A stretch of DNA of 64,000 nucleotides from Hydractinia symbiolongicarpus (GCF_029227915.1 NC_079887.1:11470001-11534000); one strand, 5' to 3'; positions 51,475 to 63,233 are shown, counted from the first letter of the stretch. Numbers and translations are program-made. The notes: generated by a model from the sequence alone, not told the origin.

Positions 51475-54400
51475 GTCAGGTTGCTACATTCAGTACTCTG
51501 AAGTAAACACATCATAAAAAATTGTATTTTATTTGACAAAATGGGATGGGTTCGGGCAATTTGGGTCGTTGTTGTTTCTTGGACAATATGGATCAGCTGT
51601 AAAAACACAGGTCGGATGCTACGATGGCCCATGGCACTTCTCTGATTAATAAAACATGATATTGTTCCAAACAAAAGTCCTACTGTTTTCAGCTTAAAAC
51701 CCCAGCCAGATGTTTATATAAAGTATATTCTCATAAAAAAGCATATAGTTTGCTTGGGACACTACCATGATTTTAACGACTCGAAAAATAAAATTAACTA
51801 CTCTGCTATTGATCTGAATTGATTAATAATATTATTTTATTCATGCACATGCCATGGGACCTGCTGCAATATAAATCTATTGTTTAATTGAGCACATGTT
51901 AGCTAAGTGTACTTCTCGCAAAAAATGTAAAATATATAGACCATTGATGAAAAACTGCAGACCAGATTTTTAAATTTAGTTGTGAAGAGAAAGTGTAGCA
52001 CCTCATGCAGAGAAGTGTTAAGTGCAAAATACAGAAGAGAAGTGTGAGAATACAGAAAAGAACTGTTTGGATCATAGAAGAGAAGTGCTTTTGAATTGCA
52101 CGAGAAGCGAGCCAAGAGGGTTATCGTAAATGTGTATACGTAACTAAGCATTCTTCGAGATGATATCGAATTCAGTTTCTCTCAAACAAATGTCAGAACA
52201 AATAAAAATCAAATCCACCTGTGAGGCCATTTCTGCTCAAAAAATGTAATTCTCGATATTGAACAAACTTATCAAAAAGCGCGTCAGTATTCTGACCATA
52301 GAAAATCGTATGAGACTCAGCGTAATTTTTCCCACATTAACTATTCCGATTTCCTGGTGGAAAAAAAATTATGCTGGACGTCCTGGCTACGTTTTCTCAC
52401 AAGTTTAAATAATCCTCGCGTTACGTCAACATTGTACCAAGACTCCCAGCCGGATTATGTCGTCCCATAACGGTAAATAGGTGCATTGTGCCAATTCATT
52501 AAACTTAACTACTTTGCTATTAGGTTAAATCAATACCATGGGTGTAAAATTGCGGACCAGATATCTAAATTTAGTTCAGAAGAGAAAGTATCTGGTCACA
52601 TGCAGAGGAGTGTTAAGTACAGAAGAGAAGTGTCAAAATACAGAAAAGAAGTGTGAGAATACAGAATAGAACTGTTTAAATCGTAGAATACATCCTCGTT
52701 GTGTTCCACACAAGGTCGGGCCTTATACAAATCGGGCGGTAGCTTTCGCAGCCCAACTTGGACAGTTTTTGACCCACGTAGTGCATATTATTAATAATAG
52801 ATAGGACATTTTTAAGTGTTTTATTAGTAAGAAATCATTTTACCTTATACTGTATTGCAAAAAATTGCTTTTTGGTCCAGCTTTGTGCAATTAAACCAAA
52901 GTAGGGCTAGTTAAAGAATATGGTCGTTCAAAACCGTGATTTCGAGGAAATAAGTGTGCGCATGCGCGGTACATGATAACCACGTCATTGGTATTGGAAA
53001 CACTCTCTACTATCTTGTTTTATCCACCACATAACTGCAGATTATATCTTTTTTTCTTTTTAAGATAAAGATTGATGACCATAGACTACTATTTCGTCTG
53101 GGGTTGCTACCGAGAGGCGAGGCTCACAATTTGCTAGCTAAAGAGCACTATTGCACAACCTTCTGACGCGAAGTTTTGCCCAAAAACAATTTTCTCGATT
53201 GCATGTATCCCTTGGCAAGCGTTCTATCGTAATCTTAACCATGCATGGGTTTTTATTTTACATTCTACATTCGTTTTCAAAATAAAAATGAAATAAATAC
53301 TATAAAGAAATGTCAAAAGGACTCTAATAAAGAAAAGAATGAAATAACACGATATTATATTTCGACAGTCACTGCCACTTTTGTGTTGTAAAGGAAAAAA
53401 GACTTTCTGTAACCTGGTAGCTAGCTAGCTAGGTCTAGTAATAGTATTTCTTGTGACAATGGTTGGTTTTAATTAGTTTTCCAGAAGCCAGTTATAGCTA
53501 AACTTGAATGCAATAGAGCTGGCCACCTACACATTTACTAAGGTTATGTGCCCCTCCCCCTAGTGGAAATAATCCACGAATTTTAGTGATTTTCTGGGCT
53601 AGCTAATTTAAAGTTTTATGTTTATTAGTATTAGAGTATTAGACTAGCAATTGGTTACAAAATATAAAATACATAAAAAGAGGGATTATAGAAAAGTTAC
53701 AAAACCACAATCGATGCCAAGTAAAGTTCCCGGTGCACTTGTTAAAATTACCGTTAATCCGGAAATTCTATTTTGGACATCCTTTAGCTTTTAGTTGTCC
53801 ATTAAAAGTTCAATTTTAAATAACAAAGATTTTTTTGTTTAAAGTCATAAACACAAAATAAATTAACAAATACATTTTTCTCTTTACAGGGGCTACACTT
53901 AAAGCATTGTTCCCCTAACAGAAACAGCACCACTAAAAATCGTTGAAAAAATTCCTGACAGTTCGTCTACTTCCTCGTGTAAAAATGTCTGGAACAGTTC
54001 AAATTGCCCAAATATAAAACTAATTGTACGAAACAAATCGCCAAATAACTATAACAACGCCAGTTATGATAAAATTCTTTTAGCAATGACAAAAAAACCT
54101 AACAGACTACGGAAAACATTCCAACGACTATTACAATTACTCTTGGTAACTATTATTAAGTTGCCGTGGATATGCATTTAAGTTTAAGGCCAGGGCCAGG
54201 GCCTTGTTCAGGCCGTCTAAAAATATGAGAGCTAACAAGCCTCGGTTTTTTTTTATTATAACTTAAAAATGGCTACGCACCTCTGCCCTTATTCCAAAAA
54301 AACAACAAAACCCTGATAAGCCTCCAAATTTATCGCTTGCAAACCCGCTTTGCGGGCCGTTATAAATTTATTTCATTAAGTTCAGTTCATGCATCTTTCA

Positions 54401-54700
54401 TTCGAAAAATAGTACAAGTTATAAAGTAGTTTAATAAAGGTTTTTCATATGAGGCGAGCCAGCTCGATCAACCGAGCCAGCCCACTTTCATTTAAACAGC
54501 ACGGCAAAATAAATTAGACGCCAAATTCATTGTTTACATTGGTTAACCGCGCTCTGATTGATCTAAAACTAGCAGCGAAACATCTAGCCGCGAAAAAGTA
54601 GGAACCGTTTCTACTTTTGAGCTGAGCGAATATTTCGATGCAAAATCAAAACACACAAAACTGCGCATGCTCAGATACAATTCGCCGTCGAATTCGCTGT
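51475..54700. other. Intergenic DNA with a diverged direct repeat
   Basis: A block at about 51947-52080 (phrases ACAGAAGAGAAGTGTGAGAA and ATGCAGAGAAGTGTTAAGT) recurs diverged at about 52548-52690. No gene is supported elsewhere; open frames are short and unremarkable. Confidence 0.4.
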
Positions 54701-55046
54701 TCAATTCGTTTCGTGAAAATCCCCCTTTAAGACCCTAAAGCTTTGGGGAGACGATACGATTTTTTTATCCGCATGCAATGCGATTTTGTTGCATTGCAAG
54801 GTCAAAAAGTCGCTCTCGTCTCGCCACCTGTGCAACAATTTATATGCAACAAAGTTATCACTTTCTTCACTCACAAACTCAATATGGCTGTGCAAAGAGC
54901 AGACTTGACGAGGAAGATGAGGAAGAAAGAAGAAGAAATAGAATATGGACTCGACCATGGATCGTAAAATAACAACAATATGGTGCGTTTCATACTATAT
55001 TCACTGACTTAAATCTAGATAATATAGCCTTCAAGAACTATCTAGG

Positions 55047-55625
55047 TTGGAAAGAACACAATTTCAATTGTTGTTACAGAAGGTCTACAAACATATCATT
55101 AAACAGGATAAGAATATGTGTGAGTGCATAAAACCGGAAGAAATGTGCTGTCTTACATTGCGTTATCTTGCTAGTGGAGAATCGTTTCGTTCATTAGAAT
55201 TTCAATTCCGAATAAGCAAAAGAACCATATCAAATATTATTCTTGACGTATGTATGGCAATAATTGAAGAACTGAGAATTGAATATTTGACGACACCAAA
55301 CACTGAAGATGCCTGGTTGGATATTTCCAAAAAATTCGTATTGCGTTGGAATTTTCCGAACGGCATTGTTGCTATAGATGGGAAGCATATTATCATCGAG
55401 CAACCGTCACACTCTGGCTATCATTATCAGAAATATAAAGGTACTGACAGAATCGTTTTAATGCGTATGATAGGCCCAGAATATAAACTTCTCTTCGTTA
55501 ATGTAGGTATTAATGGCAGAAATTCTGATGGTGGAATTTGAGGAAATCGTGCATTAAAGTTTGCATTAGAGTCCAATAGTACTAATGTCCCTGCTTCCAC
55601 ACCATTTCCATTCTCGTTTTTGATC
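55047..55625 (+). pseudogene. HARBI1-like Harbinger transposase, truncated
   Basis: 164 codons with the DDE_Tnp_4 landmarks GIVAIDGKHI (first Asp) and GINGRNSDGG (second Asp). A TGA at 55539-55541 replaces what is usually Trp after DGG(I/V), and the frame continues to about 55610 (NRALKFALESN). The domain carrying the third acidic residue is absent, so the copy is inactive. Confidence 0.75.
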
Positions 55626-55843
55626 TCTCTGCTCATGCACGTACGGAGAGAGTGGAAAGTTTTTTCAAGTACCTCTATTGTATGCTTTCCATCAAACAAA
55701 GAATATAAACTGTCTTTTACTGCTGATCTTTTCTGTTTATTGTGTTGATCTGGATCGTCATTTTTCCACAGTACTGGATTTTCTCGATAAAAATGTATGA
55801 GTTCTCGTTTTTTTTGCTCGTTCATTTTCAACTTTTCTTCCAC
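55470..55843 (-). pseudogene. MADF/Myb-like DNA-binding protein of the Harbinger element, truncated
   Basis: The N-terminus matches the MADF pattern: a helix with ELIHFYRENPVLW, then QKRSAVKDSLYSLF and LEKTFHSLRTCMSRE. The rest reads antisense to the transposase from about residue 85, showing that the two genes were joined by a deletion. Confidence 0.6.
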
Positions 55844-56053
55844 ACAAAAACAATAATTCTTTTCCTACGAACTTTTCGTTATGATTATTCAGCATTATCC
55901 AGAAAATGATTGGAGAAAATCCGTATTCTAATTGATAGATTATCATTGTGCAGCAAAAAAAATGTTGCAAACCATGGGAGACGAAGCAACGACCTGAAAC
56001 TCTGCTGCACGTTGTCTGCAACATTCAAAAAAATGTTGCAAAAAATCAAATCG

Positions 56054-56100
56054 ATTTGGTGTCTATTTGATCGATCAAATCGATCAAATAGATACCAAAT
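56054..56100. repeat. 47-bp near-perfect palindrome
   Basis: Arms ATTTGGTGTCTATTTGATCG and its complement, around ATCGATCAAATCGAT. It sits exactly between the Harbinger remnant and the gypsy fragment. Confidence 0.7.
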
Positions 56101-58113
56101 CTAGCTACCATTACAGAACCCCTTCGAGTATTGACCAAGAAAGATACCAAATGGAAATGGAAAACAGAGCATAAAATAGCATTCAACACCCTTAAGCGTC
56201 TACTCATATCCACCGACACACTAGCACATTTCAATCCACACGCAGAAACCCACGTCATAGCTGATGCATCATCAACGGGATTAGGTGCACTGATATCTCT
56301 AAGGCAACCGGATGGAACATTGAGGCCGGTTAGTTACGCGAGTCGCTCACTTACACCAGTGGAGAAACGATATAGCCAAATCGAAAGGGAATGTCTGGGA
56401 ATCTACTTCGCAACCCATCGTTTCAAGATATATCTTTACGGCATGAAGTTCACTGTCTCTACGGACCATAAACCGCTAGCGCCACTCTTCCGCGTTAATG
56501 CTAAACCACCGCCCCGTATCGAAAGATGGATGATGTACCTAACACCATTTTCATTTGACGTTCAATACCAACCAGGCGACGATAACGCATCGGATTTCCT
56601 ATCACGTTCAAATCCATTACCCTATGACCATAAGGACGACAGCAGGGCCGGGTCCTACGTTTACGCTATGCTAAAAAGTACTCTACCAGTTGCAATCTCC
56701 AAGTCCGAATTTAAAATAGCTTCGAAAGAGGACAAACGACTTACTGAATTAAAAGATTGCATCATCACCGGTTTGTTCAAAGGCAAATTTAAACAAACCG
56801 CTCCATGGAAACCACACCTGTCCATCAAAAATGATGTCGTCATGTTTAAAGACCGAGTGGTCGTCCCTAAAAAGCTGCGTACCAGAGTTCTTCAGTTAGC
56901 ACACGAGGGACACCAAGGTATTGTTCGCACAAAACAACAACTTCGCTCCAAGGTTTTGTGGCCAGGCATGTCCAAGGAAGCTGAGGAATTCGTTAACACA
57001 TGCCATTCCTGTCAAGTCACTGAACCCCTGACACCCCATACACTATTGGAGATGACAAAAATACCTCGAAAACCTTGGTTGCTGCTCGGATGCGATTTAT
57101 GCGGTCCATTCCCGAAATGCGAAAATCTACTGGTATGCATCGACTATTACAGCAGATATCCTGAGGTGGAAATCCTACACAAAGTATATACACACGCCAT
57201 TACAAAGAAACTCAGGAAGATGTTTTGCCACTACGGATCCCCAGAAGAAATGGTCACAGACAATGGGCCACAGTTCATAAGTGCCGGCTTCAAACGTCTG
57301 ATGACCGAGTTCAACATCAAACACCGAAAAGTCGCTCCATACCACCCACAAGCAAATGGCGAGGTGGAGCGTTTTAACCGGACACTGAAGAAATGCATCC
57401 AAACCGCCGTAGCTGACGGTATCGATTGGCAAATCACATTGGAGAACTTTTTATTGTCCTACCGTTCCACACCCCATGCCACAACAGGTGTGGCGCCTGC
57501 TGAGCTCCTATTCGGCCGTCCCATCCAAGATAAGATCCCTACAAATGATACATCACATCTTGATTCGACGCGAGTGGAAAAGCGAGATGCCGACCTCAAG
57601 CTCACTAGCCGTTGGGAACACAACCCCGCTGAAGTCACGAAGGTTAAAGGGAACGCTATTGCCCTTCGCCGTGATGACAAGTCATTCAAGCGAAATAGCA
57701 TTCATGTCAAGCCATTTCGCAGTTCAGGCAAGAGAGTGCACACATCTGCAAAGTGGAAAACAATCAGCACCAGTTTAGATAAATCAGATGTGGATTCAAT
57801 TACGACCGAAACACCAGATACTAACGAGGTCGAAGGTAGCACTGACGAAAACGAACCCGAACCATCCTTGCCAGAGAATTACCCTGCCGAGGTCGAGAAT
57901 ACCGCTGACGATTACGAATACGATTCCGAGCCACCGACACAAGAGAAAGAACGTGAGGATGCCGAGGAATCCGATGCCACCATACCGTATGATATCTCGG
58001 AAGAAGGGGAGACGCGCTCAATACCGAAATCGCGGAACCACAAGCAGAGCAACCTCACCAGGCAGTCAAGAGCACACACAGGAAGAGAAGGCCTCTCCAG
58101 GATATCTAACTGA
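56100..58113 (+). CDS. Ty3/gypsy pol fragment: RNase H and integrase
   Basis: An open frame of about 670 codons without stops. RNase H comes first (VIADASSTGLGALI; then RYSQIEREC and FTVSTDHKPL). The integrase zinc finger follows (LAHEGHQGI with the His pair, then CHSCQ). The integrase core has Asp in LLGCDLCGPFP, Asp in VTDNGPQF and Glu in GEVERFNRTLK. The C-terminal ~130 residues are acidic and Pro/Thr-rich, with no chromodomain seen. The open frame suggests a fairly young insertion, but it has no own start because the 5' half is gone. Confidence 0.85.
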
Positions 58114-58133
58114 CTACGTCCGTGGGGGAGAGA

Positions 58134-58316
58134 TGTGGTATTCCGAAGAGACATAAACATCCGACATGCTCACATAGACATCCGACAGGCTCTGCCGTTG
58201 TTCGGTAGAATAGCGCGTACGCATGCGACCTTGTTAGTTTTAGAAAAGATGGCGTCTTCCAGTACACACGCGTTTTGATTTTTCCAAGATTTCCATGCGT
58301 AATTAGGGATATTACA
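58134..58316 (+). repeat. 3' LTR of the Ty3/gypsy element
   Basis: Starts TGTGGTATTCCGAAGAG and ends GGATATTACA (TG...CA), preceded by a purine-rich tract GTGGGGGAGAGA at 58122-58133. The lack of a 5' LTR in the window prevents confirming the borders. Confidence 0.65.
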
Positions 58317-59102
58317 TGACCCAAGCCTGAACCTTGGATACGAAAAGATTGCTTTTAAACCAAGGAGAACTCTTCTTCGAGCTCCAGTTCCTGTTACTTC
58401 CTCTGTGAGAAGAAAGAAAACATGCGAAGCTCCAGTTATAACAGAGTCACTAGCACACATCATCAAACAACAGTGATAATAATAATAGTATTATTTTTTT
58501 TTTGTCACCACAAACATCTCCAGCAATGACTTTTCATGAACACGACTACAGTTTGTCGGAGAATGTAAAAAAATGTGAGTCCTCTGATGATAAAAACAGC
58601 GTAATTCAATCCATGGACGAGGGTGCCGATAAACCGCATACGCCGTAAAAAGTGCGGGCGTTTTCGGGCCGGCGTTTTAAAAAAAATTCAGGTATTTGCC
58701 CGAAAAAACCCGCATAGTCCCAAACAATGCCCGAAAAAAAAAAGATTCACCATAAATGACTCTCAAAGAATTAATTATTTAAAAAAGTATAAAAATTAAA
58801 ATGAACTAACTATATGGTAGCTAAGTTCTTAAAAGGACTGTTTTTATGGTTTTTGATAAGATTTACTTGATAAATAACTTATACAGTAGAGTCTCCATAA
58901 CTCGAACAGCCACGGGGAAAAGGAAATCGTTCGAGTTATGGAGACATTCGAGTTGTAGAGGTTTTCAACTTTTAGCGCAATATCCTCCCTTTACGTGAAC
59001 CAGCTGGATAAAAACGTTATATTTAATCTTAAGTCTAACTTTAAGGGGGCTATTAGGTTAATGAAAGTCAAAAAAATACACTTTTAATGAATTTTTTAAT
59101 GT

Positions 59103-61418
59103 TTATTTAGAAAAGAAGTCGGTGATAACTGTTTGCTTACAACTCATATCAAAATCTTTGGCGATATTACGATTCAAGTCCCTCAGGGAAGCTATCATTT
59201 CTTCTCCAAAATGTGAAAAAATACTCAAGTCTTCGAGGACGTTGATAGCTGTACGCACTTGCTCGGCCGTTGGTCTTGTGATCTTATCTTCTTCCTCCTT
59301 GTCTTCTTCGTCGACCTCTTCTAATTCTTCGTCTTGAGTCCCAGTGATCTCAGCAATGATGTCAGCAGTCTTCAGACGCCCATGGGATGTACTGACTTCA
59401 ATGTCATAATCAATGAAATCTTCAGTTGATAAGTCAGGATCAATGTGGTCAGGAAACCTTCGTTTTATGTAAGAGAGTTCAGCATCGAGGGTCGGAATTG
59501 GGTCTTCTTCTACTTCGCTGGTTAAACTTTTAAAAGGGTCGTCATCTTCGTTGATCGCTCTTTCTGCATCCTTTTGGGAAATTCCTGATTTTCGAAAGCA
59601 ATTGGTGAATGTTTTGTTGGAAACATCATCCCATGCTTTCCTTAGCATGTACATAGCTGCAAGAATCGAGAACTTCGGAGTCGATTTTTCCTCGTCCAAG
59701 GCTTTTATCAATTTCCGCACTGCTAGCGATCGACATTTTGCTTTCAGGGCGCGGATAATTCCTTGGTCCATAGGTTGGGTTCGGGACGTGGTATTTGGAG
59801 GAAGAAAGATCAATTCTACCCATTCCAGGTTTTCAACATGAGGATGTGCGGTACAATTGTCAATAATCAAAGCAATTTTTCGCTTAGACACAGAGAATTT
59901 TCGATCAAGCTCGCGTACCCACTCTTCGAACAGCTCTCCAGACATCCAACTCTTCTTTTGCGAACGGTATCGACAGGGTAGTGTTTTGACACCTTTAAAG
60001 CAACGAGGGTTGGCGGACTTGCCGATTACAAACATTGGCAATCGTTCCCCCAAGGCATTACCAGCAGCTAAACCAGTAAGTCTAACTTTGCTGTGTTTTC
60101 CTCCAGAACACTTATCACCTTTCATATGCAAAGTTTTATTGGGAAGGCATTGAAAGAAAAGCCCAAATTCGTCGGCGTTAAAAATGTCTTCCAGAGGATA
60201 GCGGGAGAGAATGGTTGGTAATGTTGTCTCCGACCATGGCGCTGTCATTTCCTCAGTGACGGACCGTGATTCTCCAGCGATGGTTTTGAAGGATACTCCA
60301 TACCTGAAAGGAATGGATGAGAAAAACGTTTATCTCTGTAGTTGTGATTAGTGTAGATGGAGCTTTATATTTTGTTTGATTCGAATCATGGAATTTTAAA
60401 TTTAGAATGCCATGGCCATGATTCGAATAGAAAACATTCGATTGTTACCATGTTTTGATTTGTGAAAGAATTTGAATAGAAAAAGATTCGATTTTTACCA
60501 AGTTTCGAAGTTTTGACGAGTGAAAGAAAGCGTGGAAGCCATGAAAGTCCAACAAGTCAAAAGATTAACAGACATTATTTGTTGTATAGAACTTCCTATC
60601 ATTAAACTTATTACGTACGAAATCGACGCTTTTGTCATGGGGTATCATGTTTATAAAAGTAATTGGACACCCTCTGTTGGAGATGAATTTTATGGTTTCA
60701 TGGAACCAACAAATAAAATGGATAAATATGCAGTTGCAGTCAAGAAAAATGATGGAGAAATCATTGGACATCTACCACTAGGAAAGTCAGGACGCTTTGC
60801 AAAAGTCATATTTTACTTTCTGAAGAATGACAGCTTCAATGTTTGCAAAATAACAATTACTGGAAAGTCATTGAATGCTGGTGATGGATTAGGGATGAAA
60901 GTCCCATGCAAATTATCCTTCCTCTCTGAAAGACAGTCTATTGATATTTTGAAAAAACAACTACCAAAGCTATTGTAACATTTTTTTAGATTTTATCTTC
61001 ACGAAGATAAACAAACAAAATCTTAGTCAACTAACCTGGTTTTCCATTTAGCCATCCCCTGAGAAGCTTGAAATGACTCGACACCCAACGCTTCGGCAAA
61101 CTCAAGAGCTTTCTCTTTCAGCATCGGGCCACTGATTGGGATATTCTCACTCCTCATCATAAGTAACCATTTATGAACAGCTTTGTTCACATCTTCGAAT
61201 TTTTCTGGCTTTGATCTCTTCGATGTTTGCCCGTTGTTAAACTGCTTGTAAATCTTTTCTTTATTTTTTTTCCAAGTTGACAGGGTGCTTGGAGGAATTT
61301 TGAACTCTTTTGCCACATCCTTTGGCGCAGTACCCTTTTCCAACGCTTTAAGAGCTTTGTACTTGATTTTGCACGACTTATTGTCAATTCGACGCTTTGA
61401 TCCTGCCACAGACGACAT
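59103..61418 (-). CDS. Tigger transposase (CENP-B-like HTH plus DDE), two exons
   Basis: Exons 61418-61036 and 60303-59103, phase 2, GTTAGT donor and CTTTCAG acceptor, 527 aa with no stop or frameshift. The N-terminus has a CENP-B/psq helix-turn-helix (KYKALKALEKGTAPKDVAKE, then PPSTLSTWKK), followed by the CENPB-type HTH (KAVHKWLLMMRSENIPISG). The join restores the Arg-Tyr-Gly-Val-Ser-Phe-Lys motif expected there. Catalytic acids: Asp172 in FNADEFGLF, Asp276 in LIIDNCTAH, Asp307 in TQPMDQGII. The C-terminus is acidic (EELEEVDEEDKEEED). All features needed for activity appear present, so this copy may be young. Confidence 0.88.
60541..60978 (+). CDS. HIRAN-domain protein nested in the Tigger intron
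   Basis: A 145-aa intact frame on the strand opposite the transposase, wholly inside its intron (60304-61035). The core resembles the HIRAN fold: GYHVYKSNW, then VGDEFYGFMEPTNKMDKYAV and IIGHLP, with the conserved asparagine/aspartate-plus-alanine pattern (KYAVAV). HIRAN domains in HLTF/Rad5-type proteins bind 3' DNA ends. A function for a free-standing HIRAN protein in a transposon is unknown; it may help transposition, or may be a separate insertion. The first ATG in a longer open frame was chosen as the start. Confidence 0.65.
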   Translation: MKVQQVKRLTDIICCIELPIIKLITYEIDAFVMGYHVYKSNWTPSVGDEFYGFMEPTNKMDKYAVAVKKNDGEIIGHLPLGKSGRFAKVIFYFLKNDSFNVCKITITGKSLNAGDGLGMKVPCKLSFLSERQSIDILKKQLPKLL

Positions 61419-63159
61419 TGTTATGAGAGTGTCTTTCTTTTGAAATTCTTTAGATTTTCTCGAAAACGTTCGAAAAAGACGTTCGAAAGGTTTGGATGAC
61501 GCATCATTAATCATTCGAATTAATAATAAGGCCTGCAAAACACGTATTAACAAGATTTTTAGACCCAATTTATCAGGAAAACTGTTCGAATTTTGATTAT
61601 GATGTCAGAAAATTCGAGTTATGGAGAGAAAAGTCTCCAAGGGACAAAAAAATTTGTTCGAGTTAAGGGAAGATTCGAGTTATGGAGGTTCGAGTTGTAG
61701 AGGTTTTTTTATAAGAGTTTATTAGGAAATTTTCACTGTGCCAACGAATTTGTTCGAGTTAAGGAGAGATTCGAGTTATAGAGGTTCGAGTTATGGAGAC
61801 TCTACTGTATATAAACTTTATTACCTTCTTTCTCTTCAAGCGCGTTCTTTCAACTGTCGTCCGCCATGTTTATGTTACAAGGTGTTGCATTTCGGGAATG
61901 TTCCGGGCGAGTTCGGGCGTGTTCGGGAAAGTGCGGGCGGTTTCGGCGGACAACCCTCAATTTAATTCGAAAAGTCGCCCGAACTCGCCCTTATACATGC
62001 GGGCGTTTGCGGCTTATCGGCACCCTCTTATCTATGGATAGAAAGGTTACTGCCTTAACGCTGCAAAATGAACGATTGCAAAGTCAAGTGTTTACCCAAA
62101 AAACAAAACACAAGCTCCATTCAGCTGGAAACAAATCAAGAGTGATGATAAAATGAATTTCTACACTGGCATAACCTCTATTAAAGCTTTCCATACAATT
62201 TTTCGCTTGGTTTATCCCTATGTTCAACATATGAAATATTGGCATGGGTCAAAACAATTCCGAAAAAAAGCAAAAGTTAGAAATGTCAACTGGCGATTCC
62301 AACCACAGAAAATGACAAAAAGATGAATTTTTACTCACATTAATGAGACTAAGATTGGGTCTACTAAATGAAGATTTGGCAGGTCGTTTTGACATATCAT
62401 GCACATTATGCTCCCAAACTTTTCAAATATGGATACGATTTCTGAGTGCCACTTTGTGTAATGCACTGGTAAAATGGATACCGAAAGAAGCTGTGTTAGA
62501 GCACATGCCAACAGTGTTTAAAGATTGTGTTGAATCTTTCATTGAAAGATCCAAATCCCTTGAAGCACAAACCCTGACTTGGTCAGATTATAAACACCAT
62601 AATACCATTAAATTCCTTATTGACATTTCCCCAACAGGTTACATAACCTATTTATCTTCTTGCTATGGTGGAAGGGCTTCAGACAAATTCATTTGTAATG
62701 ACAGTGGCTTCTTTGAATTGTTGGAGCATGGTGACGAGGTCATGGCTGACCGAGGATTTCAGATTACAGAGGAATTAATGATGCGACATTGTCGACTTGT
62801 TGTACCACCTGGTACACGAATGAAATCTCAGATGACATTTGCAGAATGCAGTAAGACAAAAACGGTGGCAAACCTCAGGATTCACGTGGAAAGAGCAATT
62901 CGTAGAATTAGGACATTCAGGATTCTCTTGACTGTTATACCTATCTCAATGCTTCATCACGTTGATGACATTGTTTTTACTTGTGCCACTTTATGTAATT
63001 TAAAACCATTGTTGATTCAAGAAAAAAAGAAGGGAAATAGTAGATATTTACTTATTTTTTGTATATATTTATGGCTTTTTTGTATTCTTGAAAATGTTTT
63101 TGATCTATTTATGTGTATATATACATAATTGCCTTATATATACTTAAAAAAAAAAAAAA

Positions 63160-63233
63160 GCCTTGATGGTCTAGTGGTTATGACACCCGACTGTTTCAAG
63201 TGGGTGACCCAGGTTCGAATTCTGCCCAAGGCA
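63160..63233 (+). tRNA. tRNA-Glu-like sequence (SINE head or tRNA pseudogene)
   Basis: Starts GCCTTGATGGTCTAGTGG (A box TGGTCTAGTGG) and has a B box GGTTCGAATTC. The ends pair (GCCTTG with CAAGGC), and the D stem GTC/GAC is present. The loop GTTTCAA would place anticodon TTC (Glu), but the anticodon stem does not pair in the standard five positions; an alternative CACCC/GGGTG stem forms with an oversized loop. A poly(A) run lies just upstream. More likely tRNA-derived than a working tRNA gene. Confidence 0.5.

Larger units (their letters stand above)
54700..56045. mobile_element. Decayed PIF/Harbinger element
   Basis: Contains a truncated Harbinger nuclease on + and a MADF-domain gene on - meeting tail to tail, as in this superfamily. 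Weakly similar inverted sequences (GTCGCTCTCGTCTC near 54810, and its counterpart near 55990) may be the eroded ends. Confidence 0.55.
56100..58316 (+). mobile_element. Ty3/gypsy LTR retrotransposon, 5'-truncated
   Basis: Begins inside pol at the RT/RNase H junction and ends with a 183-bp LTR. The gag, protease and RT regions and the 5' LTR are missing, so this is the 3' half of an element. Confidence 0.8.
58884..61807 (-). mobile_element. Tigger (Tc1/mariner-pogo) transposon
   Basis: Terminal repeats CAGTAGAGTCTCCATAACTC and its inverse, flanked by TA on both sides (58882-58883 and 61808-61809). Internal subterminal repeats of TTCGAGTTATGGAG occur at both ends. It encodes a two-exon transposase on - and a HIRAN-domain protein on +. 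Confidence 0.9.
58618..62028. mobile_element. GAGGGTGCC-ended element, copy 2, carrying a nested Tigger
   Basis: Same termini as the copy at 35921. The flanking repeats ATCCATGGA (58609-58617) and ATCTATGGA (62030-62038) differ at one base. Its net length without the Tigger is about 485 bp. Confidence 0.8.
58317..63128 (+). pseudogene. ISL2EU DDE_Tnp_4 transposase, split by an insertion
   Basis: Pieces: 58317-58470 (DPSLNLGYEKIAFK, resembling the end of a THAP domain), an intron with acceptor ATCTCCAG at about 58523, 58524-58617, then after the nested insertion 62029-62335 (coiled-coil TALTLQNERLQ, then a segment with IFRLVYPYV) and 62343-63128. The catalytic domain shows Asp in KDCVESFIER, the TWSDYK..NTIKFL block, Asp in VMADRGFQI and Glu in HVERAIRR. 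A frameshift lies near 62320 at an A-rich run. The C-terminal 261 codons are open. Confidence 0.7.

Noticed and set aside
57788-58156. Open frames overlapping the gypsy pol C-terminus in other frames
   Set aside because: Shadows of the acidic/Pro-rich pol tail with no independent support.
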